A stretch of DNA of 9,512 nt from Acidobacteriaceae bacterium (lineage in GTDB: Bacteria > Acidobacteriota > Terriglobia > Terriglobales > Acidobacteriaceae). The first letter of the stretch is position 1. The number at the start of each line of letters is the position of its first letter. Of this stretch, positions 1 to 5,980 are shown piece by piece. A program made the position numbers and the translations under genes. The stretch spans positions 1 to 9,512 of the forward strand of contig JAUTWY010000529.1 in assembly GCA_030838305.1 (NCBI GenBank), in the 5' to 3' direction. The notes beneath the pieces are model-generated. The model did not search any database and was not told where the DNA came from. It saw nothing but the letters and a program-made list of their open reading frames with translations.

Positions 1-43
1 TTTTCGCCAGTGCCGCATCTGTGTCGGCATCGTGGAAAGTCAT
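1..43 (-). CDS. N-terminal fragment of an unidentified protein (runs off left edge)
   Basis: Reading the minus strand from an ATG at 43-41 gives MTFHDADTDAALAK with no stop before the edge. A GGGGAGG sequence ends about 6 nt before the ATG, a good Shine-Dalgarno site, and the gene would lie 48 bp downstream of the 92-1849 gene on the same strand. The DADxDAAL stretch faintly recalls the start of ketol-acid reductoisomerase (IlvC), but 14 residues cannot support an assignment. The ribosome site and the co-directional placement are the only evidence that this is a real gene. Confidence 0.45.
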   Translation of the reverse strand, partial: MTFHDADTDAALAK

Positions 44-44
44 A

Positions 45-73
45 GGGAGCCTCCCCAAACAGCGGACGCTCCC
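45..73 (-). promoter_or_regulatory. Inverted repeat overlapping the ribosome site of the left-edge gene
   Basis: GGGAGC at 45-50 and GCTCCC at 68-73 form a perfect 6-bp inverted repeat separated by 17 nt. In the minus-strand transcript the 3' arm is immediately before the ATG at 43 and next to the GGGGAGG ribosome site. Such a fold could reduce initiation, or it could simply be a byproduct of a GC-rich 48-bp intergenic gap. Seen directly: the repeat. Inferred: any regulatory role. Confidence 0.25.
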
Positions 74-91
74 CGTCCTATTCTCATTCGC

Positions 92-1849
92 TCATTGACT
101 ACCACCACCGGAACCAGATCCGGCCTCTTGCTTAACCTCTGTCTCCGTCTGATCCGCGGCCGACTGCGTTTCTTTCAGAGTCTTCTCCGCCGTCTTGTCC
201 GGTTCTGGAGGAGGAACATCTCCCGCCACGGTTGTCGTGTCCGGAGCCTTGGGAAGGCCGCCGGTTCCCTGCTTCTTTGCGAGTTCTCCCATGCCATCTT
301 TGAGCTGTTCGCGGAAGTGGTTGTACATTTCTTGCAGATCATCCACCGCGACCGGCCCTTCGCTGCCCACCGAGCAATCGGCCTTCTTGCTGGCGACAAC
401 TTTCACGTTGACGTTTTGATCGTCATCCGGCGTTTCCGTGGTCCGCGTAATGACGTCGCCATCCGACAGCGCGCACTCGTTCCCGTCCGCCACCAGCGTG
501 ACGTCCGTCGAGACTACGAACGTGCGGAAAGCAGGATCCAGCGCAGGCGGAGCTTCATCCTTGCTGGCTGCCTGCCCTCCGGACGAACTCTTGCCCTTGG
601 CTGCTTCGGCTTGTTCAGCTGCCAGCAGCGCCTTCACTTCTTCCGCAATCTCTTTCTTGACGTCGGGGCTCAGCTTCGCAGTCTCGGCCGCGGGTGGGGC
701 CACCGCCAGCAAGCTGGCCACCAGCGTCCCATCGCCTGCGTCGGGATACAACAATCCCTCGGCGGCTCCCGCTTGCGCTTCGAAGGCTGCACGAAGGCTG
801 GCCGCAACCAGGTAATCGGTCAGCCAGAAAGCTGCGGAAGGATACACCGGATAGGGCTCGAAGTAGCCGCCGTAGTAGCCGTACCACGGCGCTCCTCCCC
901 AGCCCCAGCCGTACGCGACCGGTGCCGGCCACGGGTTATAGGCCCATCCATAATAAGCAGGACGGTAATAGTACGCAGGATAGTATCCGTAATAGGGGTG
1001 TCCCCCATAGTAGTAGCCGCGGTAGACGCCGGCGCGATACGCGCCGTGATAATAATATGTGCGCGAATAGTAAGAGCGGCCGCCGCGCGTCACGTAGGCA
1101 CGTTGCACATAGCCGCCGCGTCTGCCGTTACTCATGACGCGGACTCCATTGCGCGTGGCAACAACTCTGCGCTCTCCCCGCACGCCGTGCTCAATATGCA
1201 TTCCGTTCCGATTGACCGTGCGAATCTGACCGTTCGGGCGAATATGTGCAGACCCCCCGCCCCTCAGCGACACCTGCCTACCCGGAGGCGTATGCGAGGC
1301 TCGAGCGTTCGCGCCGCCAGGTCCTCTCCCCACTGCTGCACCTTTTCCCCCGGCTCCGCCTCTTGCATTCATGCCGCCAGCCGGCCTCGCGTTGGCCCCG
1401 TTGGCCGGACGTCCTGCCGCGCCTCCGCGGCCAGTCGCTCCCGGACGATTACTCGTCGCTGAGTTTCCTGCCGCTCCCGGACGGTTATTCGTCCCTTTTT
1501 GTCCGCCTGCTCCAGGACGGTTGTTCGCCGCCGCATTTCCCGTCGTTCCCGGACGGTTGTTCGTCGCGCCGCGCGCTGGTGGCGCAGCATGTCCACTGGG
1601 CCCGGGACGCCCGCCGGGGGCCGCGCTTTGGTGACTTGGAGCACTGTGCTGTTGCGGGGCAGAGCGCTGTGGCGCTGCATGCTGAGGTGCTGCATGCTGA
1701 GGCGCAGAGTGTTGTTGAGGCGCTGCATGCTGTGGCGCGTTCGATGGCTTGTTGTGACTCTGACCCCATGCAAAAGCCGGGACAGCCAGGCAAAGCGCCA
1801 GCACGGCCAAGCTCGGTAACATATTTTCACCTTTCGAAATGCGATTCAT
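92..1849 (-). CDS. Exported low-complexity protein, Ala/His/Gln/Pro and Tyr/Gly-rich (acidobacterial hypothetical family)
   Basis: The 585-residue protein is exported by a signal peptide (hydrophobic core about residues 11-28, likely cleavage after AFA or AWG). I chose the ATG at 1849 because AGGAGG lies 5 nt upstream; a longer reading from 1972 has no ribosome site and spoils the signal peptide. The blocks, in order, are: QHAAP-type repeats (about 39-72); four 12-residue NNRPG repeats (97-144); an Arg/Gly/Asn-rich basic stretch (145-195); a probable beta-rich segment (196-248, AHIRPNGQIR and similar); a Tyr/Gly/Trp/Pro-rich segment (257-340) ending in FWLTDYLVAASLRAAFEA; a helical linker with many Ala/Glu/Lys (391-418); a compact domain (about 435-520) with two cysteines at 459 and 492 and the motif LSDGDVITR; and an acidic, disordered tail. 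I recall the AHIRPNGQI...WLTDYL core from unannotated acidobacterial proteins; its function is unknown. The composition suggests a surface or matrix-associated protein. Confidence 0.88.
   Translation of the reverse strand: MNRISKGENMLPSLAVLALCLAVPAFAWGQSHNKPSNAPQHAAPQQHSAPQHAAPQHAAPQRSAPQQHSAPSHQSAAPGGRPGPSGHAAPPARGATNNRPGTTGNAAANNRPGAGGQKGTNNRPGAAGNSATSNRPGATGRGGAAGRPANGANARPAGGMNARGGAGGKGAAVGRGPGGANARASHTPPGRQVSLRGGGSAHIRPNGQIRTVNRNGMHIEHGVRGERRVVATRNGVRVMSNGRRGGYVQRAYVTRGGRSYYSRTYYYHGAYRAGVYRGYYYGGHPYYGYYPAYYYRPAYYGWAYNPWPAPVAYGWGWGGAPWYGYYGGYFEPYPVYPSAAFWLTDYLVAASLRAAFEAQAGAAEGLLYPDAGDGTLVASLLAVAPPAAETAKLSPDVKKEIAEEVKALLAAEQAEAAKGKSSSGGQAASKDEAPPALDPAFRTFVVSTDVTLVADGNECALSDGDVITRTTETPDDDQNVNVKVVASKKADCSVGSEGPVAVDDLQEMYNHFREQLKDGMGELAKKQGTGGLPKAPDTTTVAGDVPPPEPDKTAEKTLKETQSAADQTETEVKQEAGSGSGGGSQ
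1418..1561 (-). repeat. Four in-frame 36-bp tandem repeats encoding 12-residue NNRPG units
   Basis: On the plus strand the CCGGACG-type core (CCAGGACG in one copy) recurs with its common A at 1445, 1481, 1517 and 1553, an exact 36-bp period. The encoded units are NNRPGTTGNAAA, NNRPGAGGQKGT, NNRPGAAGNSAT and SNRPGATGRGGA. The NRPG core is conserved while the rest drifts, as in an old, diverged expansion that stayed in frame. Confidence 0.85.
1634..1732 (-). repeat. QHAAP/QHSAP-coding pentapeptide repeat tract
   Basis: The tract encodes about residues 40-72 of the exported protein as a run of QHAAP, QQHSAP and QRSAP units. The DNA shows close 15-bp repeats (GCTGCATGCTGAGG twice within 1675-1703). 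It probably forms an extended, disordered, His-rich spacer directly after the signal peptide. Confidence 0.75.
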
Positions 1850-2111
1850 TACCGCCTCCTGAACTTCAGAACTTGTACTCGTGTATTTCCTGCCGCCCGC
1901 CGCCGTCCCCGCCTGCCAAATGGGAAACTCTAAAGGGGCCCTTACTCGTGGACTACTGAGAACCTCTGTCACACAAGTAATCGAAACATTTCAAGACCGG
2001 AGGAAGGAGACCCACAAGAGGCGAATTCGGTCGCAACTCGACGCCGTCAGCGACTCGCAACCTGGGGCGGGAAAACGTTATCAGAACTCGGACCTCGACG
2101 CAATCATTCGC

Positions 2112-2138
2112 TGTGATGCCTGTGATGCCTGTGATGCC
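2112..2138. repeat. Three perfect tandem copies of TGTGATGCC
   Basis: The 9-bp unit TGTGATGCC is repeated three times head to tail (2112-2120, 2121-2129, 2130-2138). It lies in non-coding DNA between divergent genes. It may be a simple slippage product; a cluster of protein-binding sites is possible but unsupported. Confidence 0.9.
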
Positions 2139-2206
2139 TCTGTCCCTGGATTCTCCCGATGGCAATGTCTCCCCGGCACTACCTCAATTTGAAAAAGCTC
2201 ACGTGG

Positions 2207-2308
2207 GGAGAGTCGCCCAAGCCTGCCTGAGCAAAGCCGAAGGGGCTGTCCAGTCGAGCGAAGCTTGACTGCCTCTTCGTCGCACGCGGCGAACTCCAGC
2301 GACTCTCC
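2207..2308. repeat. 102-bp element bounded by perfect 10-bp inverted repeats
   Basis: GGAGAGTCGC at 2207-2216 is matched by its exact reverse complement GCGACTCTCC at 2299-2308. Inside are a degenerate copy of the dispersed repeat also seen at 7056-7108 (here 2219-2247) and a 9-bp hairpin with one G-T pair and a GAA loop (2251-2271, CAGTCGAGC/GCTTGACTG). The arrangement suggests a small non-autonomous repeat or a folded RNA element. I see no target-site duplication. Confidence 0.6.
2219..2247 (+). repeat. Degenerate copy of the CCTGAGC...GCCGAAGGG dispersed repeat
   Basis: The sequence AGCCTGCCTGAGC followed by GCCGAAGGGG closely matches AGCCTGCCCTGAGC followed by GCCGAAGGG at 7079-7103, in the same orientation. 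The type is known from intergenic DNA of several bacterial phyla, where its translation gives spurious 'PELAEG' peptides. The match to the second copy is direct; the family name rests on recall. Confidence 0.6.
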
Positions 2309-2365
2309 TTCCCTCCGTCATCGCGCTGCTGTAAGCTATGCTTTCTTCTCTGCCGGAGGAACTAG

Positions 2366-2785
2366 TTGCGCTACTTCGATCGCCTGCAACCTCTCGCGCT
2401 TTTCGTGATGCGCCTGGTGCTCGGCGCCATTATTCTCGACCACGGATACCATAAAGTCTTTGGCGGCCTTCAGCACCACGTGCAACTCGTCACCGGCCTG
2501 GGACTGCCCGCCTGGAGCGCATACCTTTCCGCCTTCACCGAATTTTTAGGTGGCCTGTTGGTTCTGCTCGGCCTGTTCACTCGGGTGGCTGCTTTTGCGA
2601 TTTGCATCAACATGTCGGTCGCCATCGCCAAGGTGCACTTCCACAACGGGCTGATGGGTAACGGCGGATACGAATTTCCTCTAGCTCTGGCTGCTCTCGC
2701 TTTTGCCCTCGTCTTCTTCGGCGCCGGCCCCATCGCCTTCGACCACATCCGCGCCCCCGCCGGTGGAGGCTGGAAATCCAAATAA
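2366..2785 (+). CDS. DoxX family membrane protein
   Basis: This 139-residue integral membrane protein has four hydrophobic segments (about residues 9-28, 50-71, 73-92 and 104-124), typical in size and topology of DoxX/DoxD-like proteins. Supporting family features are the N-terminal RLVLGAIILDHGYHKVFGG, the second-helix AFTEFLGGLLVLLGLFTRVAA, and the GGYEFPLALAALAFALVFFGAGPIAFD end. The start is TTG at 2366 with GGAGGA 5 nt upstream; no ATG lies nearby in frame. DoxX relatives have been linked to quinone or thiol redox in the membrane, but the reaction here cannot be inferred. The gene stands alone, with non-coding DNA on both sides. Confidence 0.92.
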   Translation: MRYFDRLQPLALFVMRLVLGAIILDHGYHKVFGGLQHHVQLVTGLGLPAWSAYLSAFTEFLGGLLVLLGLFTRVAAFAICINMSVAIAKVHFHNGLMGNGGYEFPLALAALAFALVFFGAGPIAFDHIRAPAGGGWKSK

Positions 2786-2828
2786 CGGACACTTCTCCCC
2801 GTTGCGGTGAGGTGAACAAAGCGCAAAC

Positions 2829-2864
2829 AACCCGAGCAACTTATTGCCAGGGTTCGGGTTTAAT
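2829..2864 (+). terminator. Possible terminator after the DoxX gene
   Basis: AACCCGA (2829-2835) pairs perfectly with TCGGGTT (2854-2860), and an inner GCAA/TTGC pairing extends the stem across a bulge. A short, impure T-rich tail (TTTAATT) follows. It lies 44 bp after the DoxX stop codon. The tail is weaker than in the hairpins at 3736 and 6987, so termination efficiency is uncertain. Confidence 0.35.
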
Positions 2865-3007
2865 TGGCGCATTGCAGGAATGATTCGCTCCAGGCGGGCG
2901 AAAACTGATTTCACTCGACGCGGCATTACCAGAGTGGCTCGGATGACGAGATAACATTTCTTTACATCCCTTCGGTTGAAACCGGCTCTGGCTGAAATTA
3001 TGATGAA

Positions 3008-3036
3008 TTGCGGTCATCTTCGCGGCATCTTAAAGA
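3008..3036 (+). promoter_or_regulatory. Weak sigma-70-like promoter candidate for the beta-barrel gene
   Basis: TTGCGG (3008-3013) and TAAAGA (3031-3036) are separated by exactly 17 bp and lie about 50 bp before the TTG start at 3086. Both hexamers deviate from consensus, so this is only a spacing-supported guess. Confidence 0.25.
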
Positions 3037-3085
3037 TTTCGGGTCCGCATCCTACTACTTGCAATGAATTGACTGGAGGTCTCTC

Positions 3086-3694
3086 TTGAGAAAGTTAGCA
3101 CTGTTCGCACCCGCTTTCGCTCTATTCTTCGTGGCCCAGTTTGCCTCCGCCCAGCAAGCGGATATCATGGTCGGCGGCGGCACTCTCTTGTCGTCGGCTT
3201 ACACCACGAATCTGGTGAATCCCGGACCTATCTCGGAAAAAGGCGGCTTCTATCCCAGTATCAGTGGCGACGTCATCGGCTTCAAGCGCCGTGTCGGTTT
3301 CAACTTTGAAGTCACCTGGCGAGGCAAGCAAGGCGAATACGGCGGACCCGGGGGCCAGCCCTATCGCCCCATCATTTATGACTTCAACGCCATGTACCAA
3401 CCGAAGCTTGGGAAAAAAATCGGCGCTGACCTGATGGCCGGCATCGGCGCCCAAAGCACACGCTTCTACGGTTTCACCAACACCTCCAGTTGCGTCTATT
3501 TTGGCGCTTGCTTTGTCAGCAGCAATCACTTTCTGGTGGATGTTGGCGGCGGCCTGCGCTACTACGTCTGGAACCACGTTTTTGTTCGGCCGGAGGCTCA
3601 CTTCTATCACATCGTAAACAACACGAACGACTTCAACTCGAACAACGTGGTACGAGTCGGCGCCTCCATCGGATTTACGATTGGCCCTGACTGA
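3086..3694 (+). CDS. Exported outer-membrane beta-barrel protein (small, about 8 strands)
   Basis: The 202-residue protein starts with a clear signal peptide (MRKLALF...AQFASA, cleavage after ASA at about residue 22). The mature part alternates polar and hydrophobic or aromatic residues in short beta-strand-like runs: ADIMVGGGTLL, RVGFNFEVTWRG, IIYDFNAMYQP, GADLMAGIGAQSTRFYG, FLVDVGGGLRYYVW, VFVRPEAHFYHI, and the C-terminal VVRVGASIGFTIG. This fits small OmpA-type or OmpW-like barrels seen in acidobacteria. Two cysteines at 136 and 142, in a loop-like segment, could form a disulfide. The start is TTG at 3086 with GGAGGT 5 nt upstream, and starting there makes the signal peptide begin immediately. 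The ligand or partner is unknown. Transcription ends at the hairpin at 3736-3768. Confidence 0.85.
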   Translation: MRKLALFAPAFALFFVAQFASAQQADIMVGGGTLLSSAYTTNLVNPGPISEKGGFYPSISGDVIGFKRRVGFNFEVTWRGKQGEYGGPGGQPYRPIIYDFNAMYQPKLGKKIGADLMAGIGAQSTRFYGFTNTSSCVYFGACFVSSNHFLVDVGGGLRYYVWNHVFVRPEAHFYHIVNNTNDFNSNNVVRVGASIGFTIGPD

Positions 3695-3735
3695 TTCAAT
3701 CGCGGAAATCGCGCGCTCGAATCCGTTCCTAAGCA

Positions 3736-3768
3736 AAAAAGGCAGCGTCGCCTGGACGTTGCCTTTTT
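3736..3768. terminator. Bidirectional Rho-independent terminator between convergent genes
   Basis: AAAAAGGCAGCGTC (3736-3749) pairs with GACGTTGCCTTTTT (3755-3768) over 14 positions with a single G-T pair and a 5-nt loop. There is a T-run on the plus strand and an A-run on the other side that becomes a T-run on the minus strand. It lies 41 bp after the beta-barrel stop and 15 bp beyond the stop of the opposing HDFGGHR-protein gene, so it should serve both. Confidence 0.92.
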
Positions 3769-3783
3769 GTTTCGAACTCCCGT

Positions 3784-4086
3784 TTACCTCATTGACATGC
3801 AGATTTCCGCTTCGCGAATGGCGCGATCCAGATGCGCGATCGCTTTCGCCCGATGTCCCCCAAAATCGTGTTCCGCCGATTCCAGATGGTGCTTGGCGGC
3901 CCGCATCGATTCCAAAGCTTCCTCGATGTGCGGATGACGTTCTGGCATCGCCGCCGGTGGCGCAGCCGCTGCTACCACGGGAAGCAACGCATTCGTCACC
4001 TTAGGTCCAGTCGCCGCCACCGGGGACGCCAGGATTAACAGAAACGTCGCGCTCATCAACAGAGTCAAGAATCCAAATTTCTTCAT
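3784..4086 (-). CDS. Small exported helical protein with HDFGGHR motif, function unknown
   Basis: The 100-residue protein has a signal peptide (MKKFGFLTLLMSATFLLILASPVAA) and a short Ala/Pro-rich linker. A C-terminal helical module (about residues 51-97) follows: HPHIEEALESMRAAKHHLESAEHDFGGHRAKA and on to IAHLDRAIREAEICMS, split here for length. I recall the HDFGGHR motif between two amphipathic helices from small unannotated secreted proteins of acidobacteria, planctomycetes and others. Clustered His/Asp/Glu residues would allow metal or heme-like ligand binding, but that is speculation. The ATG at 4086 was chosen because AGGAGGAAGGA lies directly upstream and the signal peptide starts there; a longer frame from 4152 adds a basic segment and no ribosome site. 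A TATACT hexamer on the minus strand (4183-4178) could be its -10 box, without a clear -35. Confidence 0.82.
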   Translation of the reverse strand: MKKFGFLTLLMSATFLLILASPVAATGPKVTNALLPVVAAAAPPAAMPERHPHIEEALESMRAAKHHLESAEHDFGGHRAKAIAHLDRAIREAEICMSMR

Positions 4087-4262
4087 TCCTTCCTCCTCGT
4101 CCGACTGCGGGCGCGGACGCCGCCATTTAATTATTGGCCGCAGCGCTTTCACACCAAAACGGCCGCGACACCTGCGCAGTATAGTCGCGCTTCTGAGGAA
4201 TCCCCTGTCCTGAAGTTGACTTCCGGGATGCCGGTTTCAAATTAATTTCTGCCAGGGATACG

Positions 4263-4874
4263 CTAGGAATCCTTCCGTACTTTGCGATTTCTCCACCACA
4301 GGAAGACCACGATCACAACGAAAGCCGCCCCCAGCAGCAGATCAAAGCGCTCCATGAATTGCAGCAGCAAATTCCAACGGCTGCCGAAGCTGTAGCCCAC
4401 GTAGGCTATGACTGTTACCCAGAGCGCGGCCCCCAACAGATTAAAGGCCGCAAATGTCTTCCATGGCATGCGCAGGACTCCACCCAGCGGTCCCGCGATG
4501 ATCCGCATTCCGAACACAAATCTTGCAAACAAGATGGTAAGCGCGCCGTACCGTGCAAAAAGCCTTTCGCCGCGCGCTAATACCGCATCGCTAACCCGGA
4601 AGATATTCCGGTAGCGTTCCAGCAAAGCCCGTCCCCCGTAATGCCCAAGAGCGTACCCCAAATTGTCGCCCACCGTGGCCGCCACGGTTCCGGCCACAAT
4701 GATCCAGGAAAGCTGAAGTTTTCCCTCCGAGTACGCCAGAAAGCTCGCCAGCAACAGAACTGTCTCGCCCGGCACCGGCACACCGGCATTCTCCAGCAAC
4801 AACGCCGCAGCCACGGCCCAGTACCCGTAGTGCACCAGCGCGCCGCGCAGCAACTCGAAAATGTCGTGGGTCAT
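4263..4874 (-). CDS. DedA family (SNARE-associated/VTT domain) membrane protein
   Basis: The 203-residue multi-pass inner-membrane protein has family hallmarks in order: the E29-NAGVPVPGE37 motif in the first re-entrant region, GDNLGYALGHYGG (69-81), the FARFVFGMRIIAGPLGG segment (116-132) matching the conserved F-x-R-F...R-x3-G-x2-G, and FNLLGAALWV (144-153). A C-terminal membrane segment (about 177-194) ends in a basic tail. DedA proteins act in lipid-carrier (undecaprenyl phosphate or phospholipid) flipping and envelope homeostasis; this member's exact substrate is not readable. The ATG at 4874 has only a weak GGGAA upstream. It begins 26 bp after the TPR-thioredoxin stop, so translational coupling to that gene is plausible. 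Confidence 0.95.
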   Translation of the reverse strand: MTHDIFELLRGALVHYGYWAVAAALLLENAGVPVPGETVLLLASFLAYSEGKLQLSWIIVAGTVAATVGDNLGYALGHYGGRALLERYRNIFRVSDAVLARGERLFARYGALTILFARFVFGMRIIAGPLGGVLRMPWKTFAAFNLLGAALWVTVIAYVGYSFGSRWNLLLQFMERFDLLLGAAFVVIVVFLWWRNRKVRKDS

Positions 4875-4900
4875 TGGGAGAGGAAATTCCCGGCTTGATC

Positions 4901-5926
4901 TTACTTGTGTCCTTCGCCTTCCAGTTGCGGCATCTGCGCCAGCATAGCCTTGAGCCTATGGACGATGCTCTCCTGCGGATTCATACCCGTGAAGCGCTCC
5001 TTAATGATTCCATCGCCATCAATCACTAAGTATGTGGGAAAGGAATGGATGCTAAACGCATTCAGCACTTTGTGATCCGCATCCCTGTACTGGGCCCAGT
5101 CCATGTTTTTCTTGGCGACAAATTCCCGCCAGGCTTCATCGTCCTTGTCCGCACTTACGCTGATCAATATCAACTTCTCGGTGGGATATCTCTTCGTCAA
5201 TTCCTTCAATTCCGGTACCGAGGCACGGCAGGGTGGACACCACGTTGCCCAGAAGTCCATGATGACGATTCGCCCCGCCAGTTGCTTCAGCGAAACTCGC
5301 TGACCCTGCAGCGTGCTGATTTCGAATCCTGGTGAGAACTCCTCGCGGCCCCGCCGTGGATCGGCCAGTATCAGCCGCGCCTGTCGCGCCAGCTCTTCAT
5401 CAGCATTAAGGCCCAGGAACGTCTCCAATTCCGGCTTCGCGTCATTATCTTTGGACTGCCGAAGCAGCGCCTTGGCCAGGCTCAAATGAAAGACGGCATT
5501 CTTCGGGTCCAATTGAACCGCGGACCGAAATTCACCCTCCGATGCTTTCATCTTCTTGCCATCCGTTCCCGCCGCCGAAAAAAAAGCATTTCCCTTGAGG
5601 TTGTGAGCCTGTGCGCGCATAAGGTCATCGCTCGCCGTGGCTGCCGCCTTGTCGCAGTTTTCCTCGCATTGTCCCAATTCGCCCGAGTGGTAGTAAGCCA
5701 CTGCCAGCAACAGATAACATTCCCCGCATGAATTGTTGCTCAGCTTGTCGGCTTTCTTCAGCGCGTCGATTGCATCCTTGTACTTGCCCTCCTTCAGGGC
5801 TTTTCCGCCTCGCTCGAACTGTTCTTTGAACGCCGGATCGCCGGCCGGCCCCCCTTGAGCGGACAGAAATGCCGGCAAGCAGGTCGCCAGCACAATGATG
5901 CGGAACGCAACACGAAGCTTCCTCAT
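4901..5926 (-). CDS. Exported TPR plus TlpA-like thioredoxin-fold protein
   Basis: The 341-residue protein begins with a signal peptide (about 1-23, ending in FLSAQ). Residues 30-170 form TPR-like helical repeats (FERGGKALKEGKYKDAIDALKKAD; YLLLAVAYYHSGELGQCEEN; AHNLKGNAFF; AVFHLSLAKALLRQSKDNDA, each cut short). Residues 196-330 form a TlpA/ResA-type thioredoxin domain: FSPGFEISTLQGQRVSLKQLAG, the active site WATWCPPC (226-233) and the cis-proline in SFPTYL (P297). Proteins of this type reduce or exchange disulfides outside the cytoplasm, with the TPRs as a protein-docking part. Four further cysteines (67, 70, 87, 91) sit in the TPR part as CxxC and CxxxC pairs and might be redox partners or bind metal. 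The ATG has GGAGG 7 nt upstream. The gene lies 54 bp after the hydrolase and 26 bp before dedA, probably in one operon. Confidence 0.93.
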   Translation of the reverse strand: MRKLRVAFRIIVLATCLPAFLSAQGGPAGDPAFKEQFERGGKALKEGKYKDAIDALKKADKLSNNSCGECYLLLAVAYYHSGELGQCEENCDKAAATASDDLMRAQAHNLKGNAFFSAAGTDGKKMKASEGEFRSAVQLDPKNAVFHLSLAKALLRQSKDNDAKPELETFLGLNADEELARQARLILADPRRGREEFSPGFEISTLQGQRVSLKQLAGRIVIMDFWATWCPPCRASVPELKELTKRYPTEKLILISVSADKDDEAWREFVAKKNMDWAQYRDADHKVLNAFSIHSFPTYLVIDGDGIIKERFTGMNPQESIVHRLKAMLAQMPQLEGEGHK

Positions 5927-5980
5927 GACGAGGCCTCCATTTTCTCCGCCGCGATCTTAACAGATGCACCGGCACTCGCC

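Larger units (their letters stand above)
1850..2365. other. 516-bp gene-poor intergenic region between divergent genes
   Basis: The region separates the start of the minus-strand exported protein from the start of the plus-strand DoxX gene, so promoters of both genes should be here. I cannot pick a convincing -35/-10 pair for either. Open frames across it have no ribosome sites and encode repeat-derived or arginine-rich sequence. The structured content is the 9-bp tandem repeat, the inverted-repeat-bounded element and a degenerate dispersed repeat, listed separately. Confidence 0.7.

Noticed and set aside
32..1462. 476-codon plus-strand open frame
   Set aside because: It lies antisense to the exported protein, has no ribosome site or signal sequence, is Arg/Ser/Ala-rich as expected of a GC-rich shadow frame, and shows no recognizable domain.
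1418..1561. Possible CRISPR array because of a 36-bp period
   Set aside because: There is no separate repeat and spacer structure; the period is an in-frame 12-residue peptide repeat within a long gene.
1850..1972. N-terminal extension of the large exported protein to 1972
   Set aside because: AGGAGG stands 5 nt before the ATG at 1849 and the signal peptide begins there; the extension has no ribosome site and would bury the signal peptide.
4216..4244. Plus-strand TTGACT-17 bp-AAATTA promoter-like pair
   Set aside because: It points into the 3' end of the minus-strand dedA gene with no plus-strand gene downstream; the -10 match is poor.
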